In this document: positions 39,901 to 53,700 of the stretch, in pieces
Numbering within the stretch: the first letter of the stretch is position 1
Layout: every line of letters starts with the position of its first letter
Origin: Strigamia acuminata
Lineage: Eukaryota; Arthropoda; Chilopoda; Geophilomorpha; Linotaeniidae
NCBI GenBank assembly: GCA_949358305.1
Contig: OX442323.1
Location: forward strand, 62,001-126,000
Length of the DNA stretch: 64,000 bases
Direction: 5' to 3'
Notes under the pieces: generated by a model
Databases searched by the model: none
What the model saw: the letters and a program-made list of their open reading frames with translations, nothing else
What the model was told of the DNA's origin: nothing
Program-made: the position numbers and the translations under genes

Positions 39901-42900
39901 TTTTGAAAAAAAAATTTTGAGCCTATTTCACATCGCAGTTGACTTAGCACAAACACCACAAGACCAATGTCTCTGAATGTTCAGAAATAGTGTTTAAACC
40001 TTAGTAGAAGGCTCCAATGTAAGTTTTAGAAACATCTAACTAATGATTTGGGAGAATAGACTTTTGATCTCATCACAGTTGACTTAGCACAAACACCACA
40101 AGATTAATGTCTCTGAATGTTCAGAAATAGTGTTTAAACCTTAGTAGAAGGCTCCAATGTAAGTTTTAGAAACATCTAACTAATGATTTGGGAGAATAGA
40201 CTTTTGATCTCATCACAGTTGACTTAGCACAAACACCACAAGACCAATGTTTCTGAATGTTCAGAAATAGTGTTTAAACCTTAGTAGAAGGCTCCAATGT
40301 AAGTTTTAGAAACATCTAACCAATGATTTGGGAGAATAGACTTTTGATCTCATCACAGTTGACTTAGCACAAACACCACAAGTCCAATGTCTCTGAATGT
40401 TCAGAAATAGTGTTTAAACCTTAGTAGAAGCCTTCAATGTAAGTTTTAGCAACATCCAAGCAATACATTTTGAAAAAAAAAATTTGAGCTTATTTCACAT
40501 CGCAGTTGACTTAGCACAAACACCACAAGACCAATGTCTCTGAATGTTCAGAAATAGTGTTTAAACCTTAGTAGAAAGCTCCAATGTAAGTTTTAGAAAC
40601 ATCTAACTAATGATTTGGGAGAATAGACTTTTGATCTCATCACAGTTGACTTAGCACAAACACCACAAGTCCAATGTCTCTGAATGTTCAGAAATAGTGT
40701 TTAAACCCTAGTAGAAGCCTTCAATTTAAATTTTAGCAACATCCAAGCACTGATTTGGGAGAATAGACTTTTGATCTCATCACAGATGACTTAGCACAAA
40801 CACCACAAGACCAATGTCTCTGAATGTTCAGAAATAGTGTTTAAACCTTAGTAGAAGGCTCCAATGTAAGTTTTAGAAACATCTAACCAATGATTTGGGA
40901 GAATAGACTTTTGATCTCATCACAGTTGACTTAGCACAAACACCACAAGTCCAATGTCTCTGAATGTAAAGAAATAGTGTTTAAACCTTAGTAGAAGCCT
41001 TCAATGTAAGTTTTAGCAACATCCAAGCAATACATTTTGAAAAAAAAATTTTGAGCCTATTTCACATCGCAGTTGACTTAGCACAAACACCACAAGACCA
41101 ATGTCTCTGAATGTTCAGAAATAGTGTTTAAACCTTAGTAGAAGGCTCCAATGTAAGTTTTAGAAACATCTAACTAATGATTTGGGAGAATAGACTTTTG
41201 ATCTCATCACAGTTGACTTAGCACAAACACCACAAGATTAATGTCTCTGAATGTTCAGAAATAGTGTTTAAACCTTAGTAGAAGGCTACAATGTAAGTTT
41301 TAGAAACATCTAACCAATGATTTGGGAGAATAGACTTTTGATCTCATCACAGTTGACTTAGCACAAACACCACAAGTCCAATGTCTCTGAATGTTCAGAA
41401 ATAGTGTTTAAACCCTAGTAGAAGCCTTCAATTTAAATTTTAGCAACATCCAAGCACTGATTTGGGAGAATAGACTTTTGATCTCATCACAGATGACTTA
41501 GCACAAACACCACAAGACCAATGTCTCTGAATGTTCAGAAATAGTGTTTAAACCTTAGTAGAAGGCTCCAATGTAAGTTTTAGAAACATCTAACTAATGA
41601 TTTGGGAGAATAGACTTTTGATCTCATCACAGTTGACTTAGCACAAACACCACAAGATTAATGTCTCTGAATGTTCAGAAATAGTGTTTAAACCTTAGTA
41701 GAAGGCTACAATGTAAGTTTTAGAAACATCTAACTAATGATTTGGGAGAATAGACTTTTGATCTCATCACAGTTGACTTAGCACAAACACCACAAGACCA
41801 ATATCTCTGAATGTTCAGAAATAGTGTTTAAACCTTAGTAGAAGGCTCCAATGTAAGTTTTAGAAACATCTAACCAATGATTTGGGAGAATAGACTTTTG
41901 ATCTCATCACAGTTGACTTAGCACAAACACCACAAGTCCAATGTCTCTGAATGTTCAGAAATAGTGTTAAAACCCTAGTAGAAGCCTTCAATTTAAATTT
42001 TAGCAACATCCAAGCACTGATTTGGGAGAATAGACTTTTGATCTCATCACAGATGACTTAGCACAAACACCACAAGACCAATGTCTCTGAATGTTCAGAA
42101 ATAGGGTTTAAACCTTAGTAGAAGGCTCCAATGTAAGTTTTAGAAACATCTAACCAATGATTTGGGAGAATAGACTTTTGATCTCATCACAGTTGACTTA
42201 GCACAAACACCACAAGTCCAATGTCTCTGAATGTTCAGAAATAGTGTTTAAACCTTAGTAGAAGACTTCAATGTAAGTTTTAGAAACATCTAACTAATGA
42301 TTTGGGAGAATAGACTTTTGATCTCATCACAGTTGACTTAGCACAAACACCACAAGTCCAATGTCTCTGAATGTTCAGAAATAGTGTTTAAACCCTAGTA
42401 GAAGCCTTCAATTTAAATTTTAGCAACATCCAAGCACTGATTTGGGAGAATAGACTTTTGATCTCATCACAGATGACTTAGCACAAACACCACAAGACCA
42501 ATGTCTCTGAATGTTCAGAAATAGGGTTTAAACCTTAGTAGAAGGCTCCAATGTAAGTTTTAGAAACATCTAACCAATGATTTGGGAGAATAGACTTTTG
42601 ATCTCATCACAGTTGACTTAGCACAAACACCACAAGTCCAATGTCTCTGAATGTTCAGAAATAGTGTTTAAACCTTAGTAGAAGACTTCAATGTAAGTTT
42701 TAGCAACATCCAAGCGCTGATTTGGGAGAATAGACTTTTGATCTCATCACAGTTGACTTAGCACAAACACCACAAGTCCAATGTCTCTGAATGTTCAGAA
42801 ATAGTGTTTAAACCTTAGTAGAAGGCTCCAATGTAAGTTTTAGAAACATCTAACTAATGATTTGGGAGAATAGACTTTTGATCTCATCACAGTTGACTTA

Positions 42901-44768
42901 GCACAAACACCACAAGACCAATGTTTCTGAATGTTCAGAAATAGTGTTTAAACCTTAGTAGAAGGCTCCAATGTAAGTTTTAGAAACATCTAACCAATGA
43001 TTTGGGAGAATAGACTTTTGATCTCATCACAGTTGACTTAGCACAAACACCACAAGTCCAATGTCTCTGAATGTAAAGAAATAGTGTTTAAACCTTAGTA
43101 GAAGCCTTCAATGTAAGTTTTAGCAACATCCAAGCAATACATTTTGAAAAAAAAATTTTGAGCTTATTTCACATCGCAGTTGACTTAGCACAAACACCAC
43201 AAGACCAATGTCTCTGAATGTTCAGAAATAGTGTTTAAACCTTAGTAGAAGGCTCCAATGTAAGTTTTAGAAACATCTAACTAATGATTTGGGAGAATAG
43301 ACTTTTGATCTCATCACAGTTGACTTAGCACAAACACCACAAGATTAATGTCTCTGAATGTTCAGAAATAGTGTTTAAACCTTAGTAGAAGGCTCCAATG
43401 TAAGTTTTAGAAACATCTAACTAATGATTTGGGAGAATAGACTTTTGATCTCATCACAGTTGACTTAGCACAAACACCACAAGACCAATGTTTCTGAATG
43501 TTCAGAAATAGTGTTTAAACCTTAGTAGAAGGCTCCAATGTAAGTTTTAGAAACATCTAACCAATGATTTGGGAGAATAGACTTTTGATCTCATCACAGT
43601 TGACTTAGCACAAACACCACAAGTCCAATGTCTCTGAATGTTCAGAAATAGTGTTTAAACCTTAGTAGAAGCCTTCAATGTAAGTTTTAGCAACATCCAA
43701 GCAATACATTTTGAAAAAAAAATTTTGAGCTTATTTCACATCGCAGTTGACTTAGCACAAACACCACAAGACCAATGTCTCTGAATGTTCAGAAATAGTG
43801 TTTAAACCTTAGTAGAAAGCTCCAATGTAAGTTTTAGAAACATCTAACTAATGATTTGGGAGAATAGACTTTTGATCTCATCACAGTTGACTTAGCACAA
43901 ACACCACAAGTCCAATGTCTCTGAATGTTCAGAAATAGTGTTTAAACCTTAGTAGAAGGCTCCAATGTAAGTTTTAGAAACATCTAACTAATGATTTGGG
44001 AGAATAGACTTTTGATCTCATCACAGTTGACTTAGCACAAACACCACAAGATTAATGTCTCTGAATGTTCAGAAATAGTGTTTAAACCTTAGTAGAAGGC
44101 TCCAATGTAAGTTTTAGAAACATCTAACTAATGATTTGGGAGAATAGACTTTTGATCTCATCACAGTTGACTTAGCACAAACACCACAAGACCAATGTCT
44201 CTGAATGTTCAGAAATAGTGTTTAAACCTTAGTAGAAGGCTCCAATGTAAGTTTTAGAAACATCTAACTAATGATTTGGGAGAATAGACTTTTGATCTCA
44301 TCACAGTTGACTTAGCACAAACACCACAAGTCCAATGTCTCTGAATGTTCAGAAATAGTGTTTAAACCTTAGTAGAAGGCTCCAATGTAAGTTTTAGAAA
44401 CATCTAACTAATGATTTGGGAGAATAGACTTTTGATCTCATCACAGTTGACTTAGCACAAACACCACAAGTCCAATGTCTCTGAATGTTCAGAAATAGTG
44501 TTTAAACCCTAGTAGAAGCCTTCAATTTAAATTTTAGCAACATCCAAGCACTGATTTGGGAGAATAGACTTTTGATCTCATCACAGATGACTTAGCACAA
44601 ACACCACAAGACCAATGTCTCTGAATGTTCAGAAATAGGGTTTAAACCTTAGTAGAAGGCTCCAATGTAAGTTTTAGAAACATCTAACCAATGATTTGGG
44701 AGAATAGACTTTTGATCTCATCACAGATGACTTAGCACAAACACCACAAGACCAATGTCTCTGAATGT
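21927..44768. repeat. Satellite array, segment 2 (140-bp monomer)
   Basis: 22.8 kb of the same head-to-tail satellite as segment 1, about 160 monomers, with 16 of the 147-bp variants. It begins in the second half of the monomer broken by element 1 and ends inside the monomer broken by element 2, at TCTCTGAATGT. Subtype markers such as GATTAATG, GTCTAATG, CTAGCTAATG and CTCCGATG recur in blocks, showing local amplification. No other gene, element or non-satellite sequence is seen in this stretch. Confidence 0.98.
30140..33480. repeat. 1,820-bp (13-monomer) duplication within the satellite
   Basis: Rare monomer variants recur exactly 1,820 bp apart: GATTAATG context at 30261 and 32081, TGGGAAAATAG at 31061 and 32881, GTCTAATG at 31251 and 33071. 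1,820 is 13 x 140, and no 147-bp monomer lies inside. The boundaries given are approximate. Confidence 0.75.
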
Positions 44769-45540
44769 TGTTTCTAGCAGTGCTTTGTGGCCGTGTGGCA
44801 CTCTAGAAGACAATCGGAAATGGTTATAACAAATAAACCTACTTACTAAAACTTGTGATGAGCTCCAAAAAAGATGATGCATTGCAGGAGAAATCCTGCT
44901 TGAAATCCCTGCAAAGTGGCCTAACAAGTGTCTGGAAGAACTCACCACTAATGTGTTAAATAACACATAAACAAACCGAATTTATTGTAAAGTTAACATC
45001 TATCAAAATACACAGAAAAAGAGAGGAGAAAATTACATATCTTAACCCTAGAAAACTACATAACAAGTCAGAGTAGTTGCTGCGCAACCTACAACAATTA
45101 GAGCAGCGGCTCTTAGCAACGAGTGGCAACAATCGCTCGCAAGAGGCGAATTGTCCCTCTAGTGACAAAATGATAAAGCGTATACAAGAAAATACACAGT
45201 TTCGAGTATAAAATCATTACAAAAGGCACAAAACCGTAATAAATTAAGACAAAGTGTTTCAAATAAATGAACTAACCTAGGAACTAACAGCAGCGACTCT
45301 TTGGACGAATCCAAGCAGTAAAACTCCAAAGAATCAAAGAAAAGATACAAGATTACCTTAAAAAAGACAGCTTAAATCAGGTAATTCACCGCTCCCACTT
45401 CACAAACTACACGAAATTCATTTAACATTTAGCCAAAACTTAAGCTGCACTATTAACTAAATACAAACTTAAATAATTGATCAATTAAAGCAAATCCGCT
45501 ATTGCGATAGCAAAAATCCATGTTGCACGTGCTCGCAACA
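44769..45540 (-). repeat. Element 2 3' LTR (772 bp)
   Basis: Identical by eye to 49945-50716 at a constant offset of 5,176. On the sense strand it starts TGTTGCGAGCACGTGCAACA, an inverted repeat with 6-bp arms, and ends CTAGAAACA. The AATAAA signal is at 44991-44996 on the minus strand. Confidence 0.95.
44991..44996 (-). promoter_or_regulatory. Polyadenylation signal AATAAA in element 2 3' LTR
   Basis: TTTATT on the plus strand, in the sense context TTTACAATAAATTCGG. The 5' LTR copy is at 50167-50172. Functional use is inferred from its position in the LTR. Confidence 0.5.
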
Positions 45541-45565
45541 GCGTTGCCGGCCAAAGAAGAAGGGA
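45541..45565 (-). promoter_or_regulatory. Element 2 pre-3' LTR motif
   Basis: On the sense strand CTTCTTTGGCCGGCAACGC abuts the 3' LTR. It is again a pyrimidine run followed by GGCCGG, as in element 1, in place of a polypurine tract. Confidence 0.55.
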
Positions 45566-47874
45566 AGGCAAGGCAGAAAACCGTTGAAGAAATTCCCCAT
45601 CAAAACCAAGAGCACGGGAAGAAAAAGTACCGAAACCAAACTCGACTTTGTGAAAGTCGCAAAGGCAAAAAGCTGTAACCTAAACATCCGGGACCTCTAG
45701 AAGCGTCACGGAACCAAGAGCGTCGAAATCGGATTGTGACCCAAAAACACCGGAGAGAAGAAAGAGAAGGGCCGTGCCATGATGCCCTAGTCCAGACACC
45801 AAGGGGCCACGGCGTCGCCAATACCCACGTGGCGCACACGCAAAAAACCTTTAGAAAATCCGACTGAACGGGTTTTCTAACCAAAACGACGTGAGAACAT
45901 TGCGGGAGCTTGTCCGAAAGCTCAGTCTGTCAACTCGTAGACAGACGCTTAAACTAATGGAAACTAGAAGCAGGAAAACGAGAATCCTCGTCAAAGAGGA
46001 AGGGGTGCTGGTCAATAACACTTGCCTGACCACACACCGAGGTTCAAAATCTCAATACCGAGAACTAAACGTCATCGAAAAAAGAAAACTGTCACAAAAA
46101 ACTCTTGACCGAGCATGGCCTCGCAAGGAACATGACATACATGAAGACTAGAAAGAAAACTTGGAACGCAAAAGAGAACGGACTTGAGACACGGCAGGCT
46201 TCACCGCCTCGTTGTCCTCGAGCCAGCGCTCAAGTGACAGCGTACCACGGAAACCTCCATCCGCACTAAAACACGAGCTGCGAACTTAAACTTATTAAAC
46301 TACTAAAGACGAACCTTTTATAGAAAACAAAAAAAATACAAACTAAGGGAATGAATGCGTTGACCCAGACCTATCGTCTGACCAACCACCCAGCATTCGT
46401 ACGAAGAACTAGAAAATGCCGTCAAGACCTAGGCACCACTCTTTCGCAAAGAGTGACTAACTAACAACTTACCCAAAGCCATGACCACCTAGCTATCATG
46501 ATCACGCCAGAAGGAGGAAAAAGAGAACGAGAAGGCATGAAGCTCAGGCAATGCGAACCATTCGCAGCAACTGCCACGCAAAGGCGTTGACCGCACCCTG
46601 ACTTGACATGAACCCACGACACCGCTAAGAGCAGAGAATAAAGAAAGAAAGGAAAGACGTAGTCAGGTGACTGTGTAAACCAACTGCGACCTTTTGTCCA
46701 CAGCGACAAGGAAACACGCGCACGCTGACCCATCGACCACAACTTTATCTAACTAACAAAAGAAAAACGGTTCAATTATCTAAAAAAAAACGAGCACGTT
46801 CCGTGCAAATAAATACCGGCAAAAACGTCAATATTATCACTAAAGCTATTGGCCAAGTATGGCCTCACAAAGGAAACTAACAAACTGGAACTGTGAAAAC
46901 CAGCAAGAATTCCAAAACACTAAACTTTCTGCTTTTTTTTCCGAAGAGGGAATAAGTCCGTACCCAAATAATCAATCCATTTCCTCCCCACGAGAAAAGT
47001 AAGGAAAGGGAGATACTTCTTTTTGAAGATCAACAGGTGTCAAACGATACTGAAAAACGTTGGAAGCAGTGCAACTGCAACCAAATGAAGTGAAGCTACA
47101 CTTCCTGCATGAAAACTAATCACGTTGTTGAAAAGAAATCAAAACCGGTGGCTTTCTTTCAGCCGAGCTGCGCTTTACGAATGCGCCTTGAACAAAGAGG
47201 TACCCGATGGACAGCGCGTCCGCACTCGGGCCACCGTGTAGCCTGTTGTGAGCAGACTACCACGAAGACTGAAACTTCTTTAACCGAAGGGGAAATTCAA
47301 ACTAGATCTAGCTGAAACCCCATGCCCCAATAAGGAGGCTACCGTATGAACGCTTGGCCCACCCCGAGTCGGAACCAATATGATTGAACCGAGAAACGAG
47401 AGAAGAGGGAGGGTTGCTTGACGTCCCTGATTGCGAGGGGCGTCACACATAGACATGAGCACAAGGGCTTGCCAGTTGCCAACCGCATTCCTGGAACCGG
47501 TAAGCAACTGCAAGTCGACAATTGACTCGCTCACATACCCATTGACCACATCGTCGATCAGCAAGCCGACTTCCGGAAATCGCCACTCTACTGAAAGCAC
47601 GTGTTGTCCAATGACCAAAACGTGTTGCCGAGTGCCGGCGCCAAGAAGGCCGCACACACACGTCCTTCGACCCATCCTAGAGTGGGCTCCCTGCCTAGTG
47701 CATGTCTGCCTCACTGCAGAGCTAGGGATGAAAGACTAACAACAACTACTCAGTCGCGGGAAGCAAACGTAGAAATAGGGGCCGCCAAGAGGCGCAGGGA
47801 CATTGTCTCGGACACGACATCTAACAGAGTATGGCAGTACAAACCTGCCCTCTGAAACACATCGAATGGCAGTC

Positions 47875-47892
47875 CTTGCTGTGCACAGCAAG
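47875..47892. repeat. 18-bp perfect palindrome in element 2
   Basis: CTTGCTGTGCACAGCAAG equals its own reverse complement. Within the next 90 bp are GCTAGCTAGC (about 47932) and AATAGC-AAGCAA-GCTATT (about 47956), so several small hairpins cluster here. The role is unknown. Confidence 0.8.
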
Positions 47893-49360
47893 AACGACCA
47901 TCCAAAACAAGTACCTATACCCTAACGCCACGCTAGCTAGCCACAACCAAAAAATAGCAAGCAAGCTATTTCCTAAACGAATAAGCTAAAATGTCCAGAT
48001 TCTAAAGTTGCCCCAAAGAATTAGAATAGCCAATGAAGACTCATGAAACGCTACGGACGTTTCCATGAAGAGACAGTGAAAATGCAGAACGTACATCACC
48101 AGCGGTAAACACTGGATGCAGCGGTCAACAACAAAAACTGGACTTGTCCAGTGGGCGGTGCGGATCGGCTGCTCTAAACTTCCAGCACCGACAGAAGTCA
48201 CACGCCTTTCTAAATCCAAACCCACTTGCAAACAAGTTGTATAACAACCTAAACTAACAGAGATTGACGGACAGGTAAGAACCGACTGACCTCGCGGGCC
48301 AGCGCTCGCTCTGCTAGACTCGAGCAGCAAAAGAACGAATCTCGTTCTAAAAACAAGAAACGTTCTACAAACACACGAATACAAACGGGTGTGCCCTCTC
48401 CCGAAGCGGAGAGATGACCGACACCAGAGCTCACGAGGAAACTCGAGCGGCACACAAACTAAAACCAAGAATGACGGGCTTCGTCCGCCTCGCTGGTCAA
48501 GGACTGGCCTCATAACACCAACGTCCGATCACCAATGATTAGCGGAAACCCCCAACTGAAAGGACCCCGAGCTGTGAAGCCGGGCCTTCTTGAAACAGAC
48601 AAAGGCAAAAACAGATAGAGCCCCTTATAGAAGGCGGGACTCTGCAATAAGACGCAACATCACGAGAAAAGGAGAGAGCAGATCACGAGATATGACTCGT
48701 GCATCTCAACTCCGGCCACAAGAGCCATGGGACAGATTTCCCATCTCAACACGAAATCCCCTTTTCAATGGTAAAGGAGAAATTCGATTAGCAACTGCTA
48801 AACGAACTAAACTAAAAAGCCAAACAAATATAAGGCTAGCGGCAGAACCTACTGACGAACTCGTCTACAAGGGACCTGACAATCAAAACTTGAAGAGAAC
48901 TATATTAAGCATGAATTGGATTGAAAATCTCACCAAACGTGAGCAAATCGAGTAAAGCTAATAAATATACACGGGTTAAGTATAAACTATCAAAGATACA
49001 AACTCTCTAACTAGACCCTAAATAAAAAAGGCCAGTAAAATTATACCAGCCACCTTATTTTATCTCAAAAGGGAAACGTGAAACAGGATCACAGTAAATC
49101 GTAAGAAAAAGGGCAAAAACTGTTACAGGGAATCTAAAGGGACCTTGCCGACAGCTCAACATGGTAGACAAGGCGCGAACATGCAAAGAATTCTAGAGAA
49201 ATGAGCTAAAAACGACCCTTATTCACTGTGAGAATCTAACGCCCCTTAAAAAACCCAAAACGATCACAATTTCCCCCAAAAAAAACCTTAAAATCTAACA
49301 TTTCATTTCATATAAAGAAATTAATCAACAATAAATGAAATCTTCATTGCTGACTCCAGT

Positions 49361-49374
49361 ACATTGCGTTGTGT
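49361..49374 (-). promoter_or_regulatory. Shared 14-nt leader motif in element 2
   Basis: The sense strand reads ACACAACGCAATGT, identical to elements 1 and 3. The match with element 3 extends to AAACACAACGCAATGTAC (18 nt). It lies 570 bp after the 5' LTR. The enclosed ATG opens a 6-codon frame ending in TGA. Confidence 0.6.
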
Positions 49375-49931
49375 TTCGAAAATAGACTTCAGGCGGCGTA
49401 ACTGACGCTTGAGACTCTGATCCGACAGCACAGCTCCCTTGGCGGATCCGTCGGAACACGAGGCACGCCAACACCCAGCTGACAACAAGACGATACCACT
49501 CCTGACTCGGATGGGCGGATCGGGCAGTCCTAGCATGTTGCACAAGTGGTGCTGCCTCCTTCTGCTCTGTGAAAGATCGTCAATCGATCCCGGAGTGGTC
49601 ACTGGAAACGGCAGACTCGATGACCGCCAACTTGACTGGCGGCGCCCAAGTACGAACTGCATGGACGGCATCGGCGACCCACAGACTCGAACCTGACCCA
49701 CTGGATGTCCCTGAGACAAATTTCGCCATCCCGTGTGATGATTCCCGATGTGTGTGGCAGCCACACTCGCTGCGCTGGTGGCACACGATGTGGTGGACGT
49801 AACACTGTCCAGGCAACTCTCGATACAGTTGGTCCTGCACATGTCGTTCTTGTCCTGTAAAATGGCGCCCACTGCCGCCATTGTCAAACTCACGACAACT
49901 TCACATCTGGCTTGCATCCTGGTCAAGCAAA

Positions 49932-49942
49932 ACGGCACCAAA
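49932..49942 (-). promoter_or_regulatory. Element 2 putative primer binding site
   Basis: The internal region begins on the sense strand with TTTTTGGTGCCGTTTTGC, with TGG five bases from the LTR end. TTTGGTGCCGT is identical to element 1, and CCAGGAT follows slightly further on, as in the other two elements. Confidence 0.65.
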
Positions 49943-49944
49943 AA

Positions 49945-50716
49945 TGTTTCTAGCAGTGCTTTGTGGCCGTGTGGCACTCTAGAAGACAATCGGAAATGGT
50001 TATAACAAATAAACCTACTTACTAAAACTTGTGATGAGCTCCAAAAAAGATGATGCATTGCAGGAGAAATCCTGCTTGAAATCCCTGCAAAGTGGCCTAA
50101 CAAGTGTCTGGAAGAACTCACCACTAATGTGTTAAATAACACATAAACAAACCGAATTTATTGTAAAGTTAACATCTATCAAAATACACAGAAAAAGAGA
50201 GGAGAAAATTACATATCTTAACCCTAGAAAACTACATAACAAGTCAGAGTAGTTGCTGCGCAACCTACAACAATTAGAGCAGCGGCTCTTAGCAACGAGT
50301 GGCAACAATCGCTCGCAAGAGGCGAATTGTCCCTCTAGTGACAAAATGATAAAGCGTATACAAGAAAATACACAGTTTCGAGTATAAAATCATTACAAAA
50401 GGCACAAAACCGTAATAAATTAAGACAAAGTGTTTCAAATAAATGAACTAACCTAGGAACTAACAGCAGCGACTCTTTGGACGAATCCAAGCAGTAAAAC
50501 TCCAAAGAATCAAAGAAAAGATACAAGATTACCTTAAAAAAGACAGCTTAAATCAGGTAATTCACCGCTCCCACTTCACAAACTACACGAAATTCATTTA
50601 ACATTTAGCCAAAACTTAAGCTGCACTATTAACTAAATACAAACTTAAATAATTGATCAATTAAAGCAAATCCGCTATTGCGATAGCAAAAATCCATGTT
50701 GCACGTGCTCGCAACA
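49945..50716 (-). repeat. Element 2 5' LTR (772 bp)
   Basis: Copy of 44769-45540. It ends on the plus strand at GCTCGCAACA, followed by the ATGT target duplication and in-phase satellite. AATAAA (minus) lies at 50167-50172. No TATA box could be supported. Confidence 0.95.
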
Positions 50717-53700
50717 ATGTTCAGAAATAGTGTTTAAACCTTAGTAGAAGGCTCCAATGTAAGTTTTAGAAACATCTAACCAATGATTTGGGAGAATAGA
50801 CTTTTGATCTCATCACAGTTGACTTAGCACAAACACCACAAGACCAATGTTTCTGAATGTTCAGAAATAGTGTTTAAACCTTAGTAGAAGGCTCCAATGT
50901 AAGTTTTAGAAACATCTAACCAATGATTTGGGAGAATAGACTTTTGATCTCATCATAGTTGACTTAGCACAAACACCACAAGTCCAATGTCTCTGAATGT
51001 TCAGAAATAGTGTTTAAACCTTAGTAGAAGGCTCCGATGTAAGTTTTAGCAACATCCAAGCAATACATTTTGAAAAAAAAATTTTGAGCTTATTTCACAT
51101 CGCAGTTGACTTAGCACAAACACCACAAGACCAATGTCTCTGAATGTTCAGAAATAGTGTTTAAACCTTAGTAGAAAGCTCCAATGTAAGTTTTAGAAAC
51201 ATCTAACTAATGATTTGGGAGAATAGACTTTTGATCTCATCACAGTTGACTTAGCACAAACACCACAAGTCCAATGTCTCTGAATGTTCAGAAATAGTGT
51301 TTAAACCTTAGTAGAAGGCTCCAATGTAAGTTTTAGAAACATCTAGCTAATGATTTGGGAGAATAGACTTTTGATCTCATCACAGTTGACTTAGCACAAA
51401 CACCACAAGATTAATGTCTCTGAATGTTCAGAAATAGTGTTTAAACCTTAGTAGAAGGCTCCAATGTAAGTTTTAGAAACATCTAACTAATGATTTGGGA
51501 GAATAGACTTTTGATCTCATCACAGTTGACTTAGCACAAACACCACAAGTCCAATGTCTCTGAATGTTCAGAAATAGTGTTTAAACCTTAGTAGAAGGCT
51601 CCAATGTAAGTTTTAGAAACATCTAACTAATGATTTGGGAGAATAGACTTTTGATCTCATCACAGTTGACTTAGCACAAACACCACAAGATTAATGTCTC
51701 TGAATGTTCAGAAATAGTGTTTAAACCTTAGTAGAAGGCTCCAATGTAAGTTTTAGAAACATCTAACTAATGATTTGGGAGAATAGACTTTTGATCTCAT
51801 CACAGTTGACTTAGCACAAACACCACAAGACCAATGTCTCTGAATGTTCAGAAATAGTGTTTAAACCTTAGTAGAAGGCTCCAATGTAAGTTTTAGAAAC
51901 ATCTAACTAATGATTTGGGAGAATAGACTTTTGATCTCATCACAGATGACTTAGCACAAACACCACAAGACCAATGTCTCTGAATGTTCAGAAATAGGGT
52001 TTAAACCTTAGTAGAAGGCTCCAATGTAAGTTTTAGAAACATCTAACCAATGATTTGGGAGAATAGACTTTTGATCTCATCACAGTTGACTTAGCACAAA
52101 CACCACAAGACCAATGTCTCTGAATGTTCAGAAATAGTGTTTAAACCTTAGTAGAAAGCTCCAATGTAAGTTTTAGAAACATCTAACTAATGATTTGGGA
52201 GAATAGACTTTTGATCTCATCACAGTTGACTTAGCACAAACACCACAAGTCTAATGTCTCTGAATGTTCAGAAATAGTGTTTAAACCTTAGTAGAAGCCT
52301 TCAATTTAAATTTTAGCAACATCCAAGCACTGATTTGGGAGAATAGACTTTTGATCTCATCACAGTTGACTTAGCACAAACACCACAAGACCAATGTTTC
52401 TGAATGTTCAGAAATAGTGTTTAAACCTTAGTAGAAGGCTCTAATGTAAGTTTTAGAAACATCTAACCAATGATTTGGGAGAATAGACTTTTGATCTCAT
52501 CACAGTTGACTTAGCACAAACACCACAAGTCCAATGTCTCTGAATGTTCAGAAATAGTGTTTAAACCTTAGTAGAAGCCTTCAATGTAAGTTTTAGCAAC
52601 ATCCAAGCAATACATTTTGAAAAAAAAATTTTGAGCTTATTTCACATCGCAGTTGACTTAGCACAAACACCACAAGACCAATGTCTCTGAATGTTCAGAA
52701 ATAGTGTTTAAACCTTAGTAGAAAGCTCCAATGTAAGTTTTAGAAACATCTAACTAATGATTTGGGAGAATAGACTTTTGATCTCATCACAGTTGACTTA
52801 GCACAAACACCCCAAGTCCAATGTCTCTGAATGTTCAGAAATAGTGTTTAAACCTTAGTAGAAGGCTCCAATGTAAGTTTTAGAAACATCTAACTAATGA
52901 TTTGGGAGAATAGACTTTTGATCTCATCACAGTTGACTTAGCACAAACACCACAAGTCCAATGTCTCTGAATGTAAAGAAATAGTGTTTAAACCTTAGTA
53001 GAAGCCTTCAATGTAAGTTTTAGAAACATCCAAGCAATACATTTTGAAAAAAAAATTTTGAGCTTATTTCACATCGCAGTTGACTTAGCACAAACACCAC
53101 AAGACCAATGTCTCTGAATGTTCAGAAATAGTGTTTAAACCTTAGTAGAAGGCTCCAATGTAAGTTTTAGAAACATCTAACTAATGATTTGGGAGAATAG
53201 ACTTTTGATCTCATCACAGTTGACTTAGCACAAACACCACAAGATTAATGTCTCTGAATGTTCAGAAATAGTGTTTAAACCTTAGTAGAAGGCTCCAATG
53301 TAAGTTTTAGAAACATCTAACTAATGATTTGGGAGAATAGACTTTTGATCTCATCACAGTTGACTTAGCACAAACACCACAAGACCAATGTTTCTGAATG
53401 TTCAGAAATAGTGTTTAAACCTTAGTAGAAGGCTCCAATGTAAGTTTTAGAAACATCTAACCAATGATTTGGGAGAATAGACTTTTGATCTCATCACAGT
53501 TGACTTAGCACAAACACCACAAGTCCAATGTCTCTGAATGTTCAGAAATAGTGTTTAAACCTTAGTAGAAGCCTTCAATGTAAGTTTTAGCAACATCCAA
53601 GCAATACATTTTGAAAAAAAAATTTTGAGCTTATTTCACATCGCAGTTGACTTAGCACAAACACCACAAGACCAATGTCTCTGAATGTTCAGAAATAGTG

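Larger units (their letters stand above)
45541..49944 (-). other. Element 2 internal region, apparently non-coding
   Basis: 4,404 bp, C/A-rich on the plus strand and therefore G/T-rich in the sense direction, like element 1. Short frames occur on both strands and overlap one another. None has Gag, zinc-knuckle, protease, reverse transcriptase or integrase motifs. The longest (49321-50142, minus) opens at GTG inside the LTR and runs across the primer-binding site, in a stretch with few stops in any frame, so it is unlikely to be a gene. Supported contents are the primer-binding block, the shared leader motif and a palindrome cluster near 47.9 kb. Confidence 0.75.
44769..50716 (-). mobile_element. 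Element 2: non-autonomous LTR retrotransposon, 5,948 bp
   Basis: Two 772-bp LTRs (5' at 49945-50716, 3' at 44769-45540, sense on the minus strand) enclose 4,404 bp. The target duplication is ATGT (44765-44768 and 50717-50720), and deleting the element restores TCTCTGAATGTTCAGAAATAG. The LTRs look identical. Sense orientation comes from the primer-binding-like block next to 49945, the AATAAA on the minus strand, and the LTR start TGTTGCGAGC, shared with element 1. No protein is recognisable, so it should depend on enzymes supplied in trans. Membership of the BEL/Pao group is inferred from signals shared with element 3. Confidence 0.94.

Noticed and set aside
47280-48513. Overlapping 100-175-codon frames on both strands in element 2
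   Set aside because: They overlap one another on both strands with no shared domain, consistent with a stop-poor stretch rather than genes.
49321-50142. 273-codon minus-strand frame in element 2
   Set aside because: It opens at GTG inside the LTR, runs through the primer-binding site, shows no known domain, and lies where several other frames on both strands are also open, suggesting a compositional effect.
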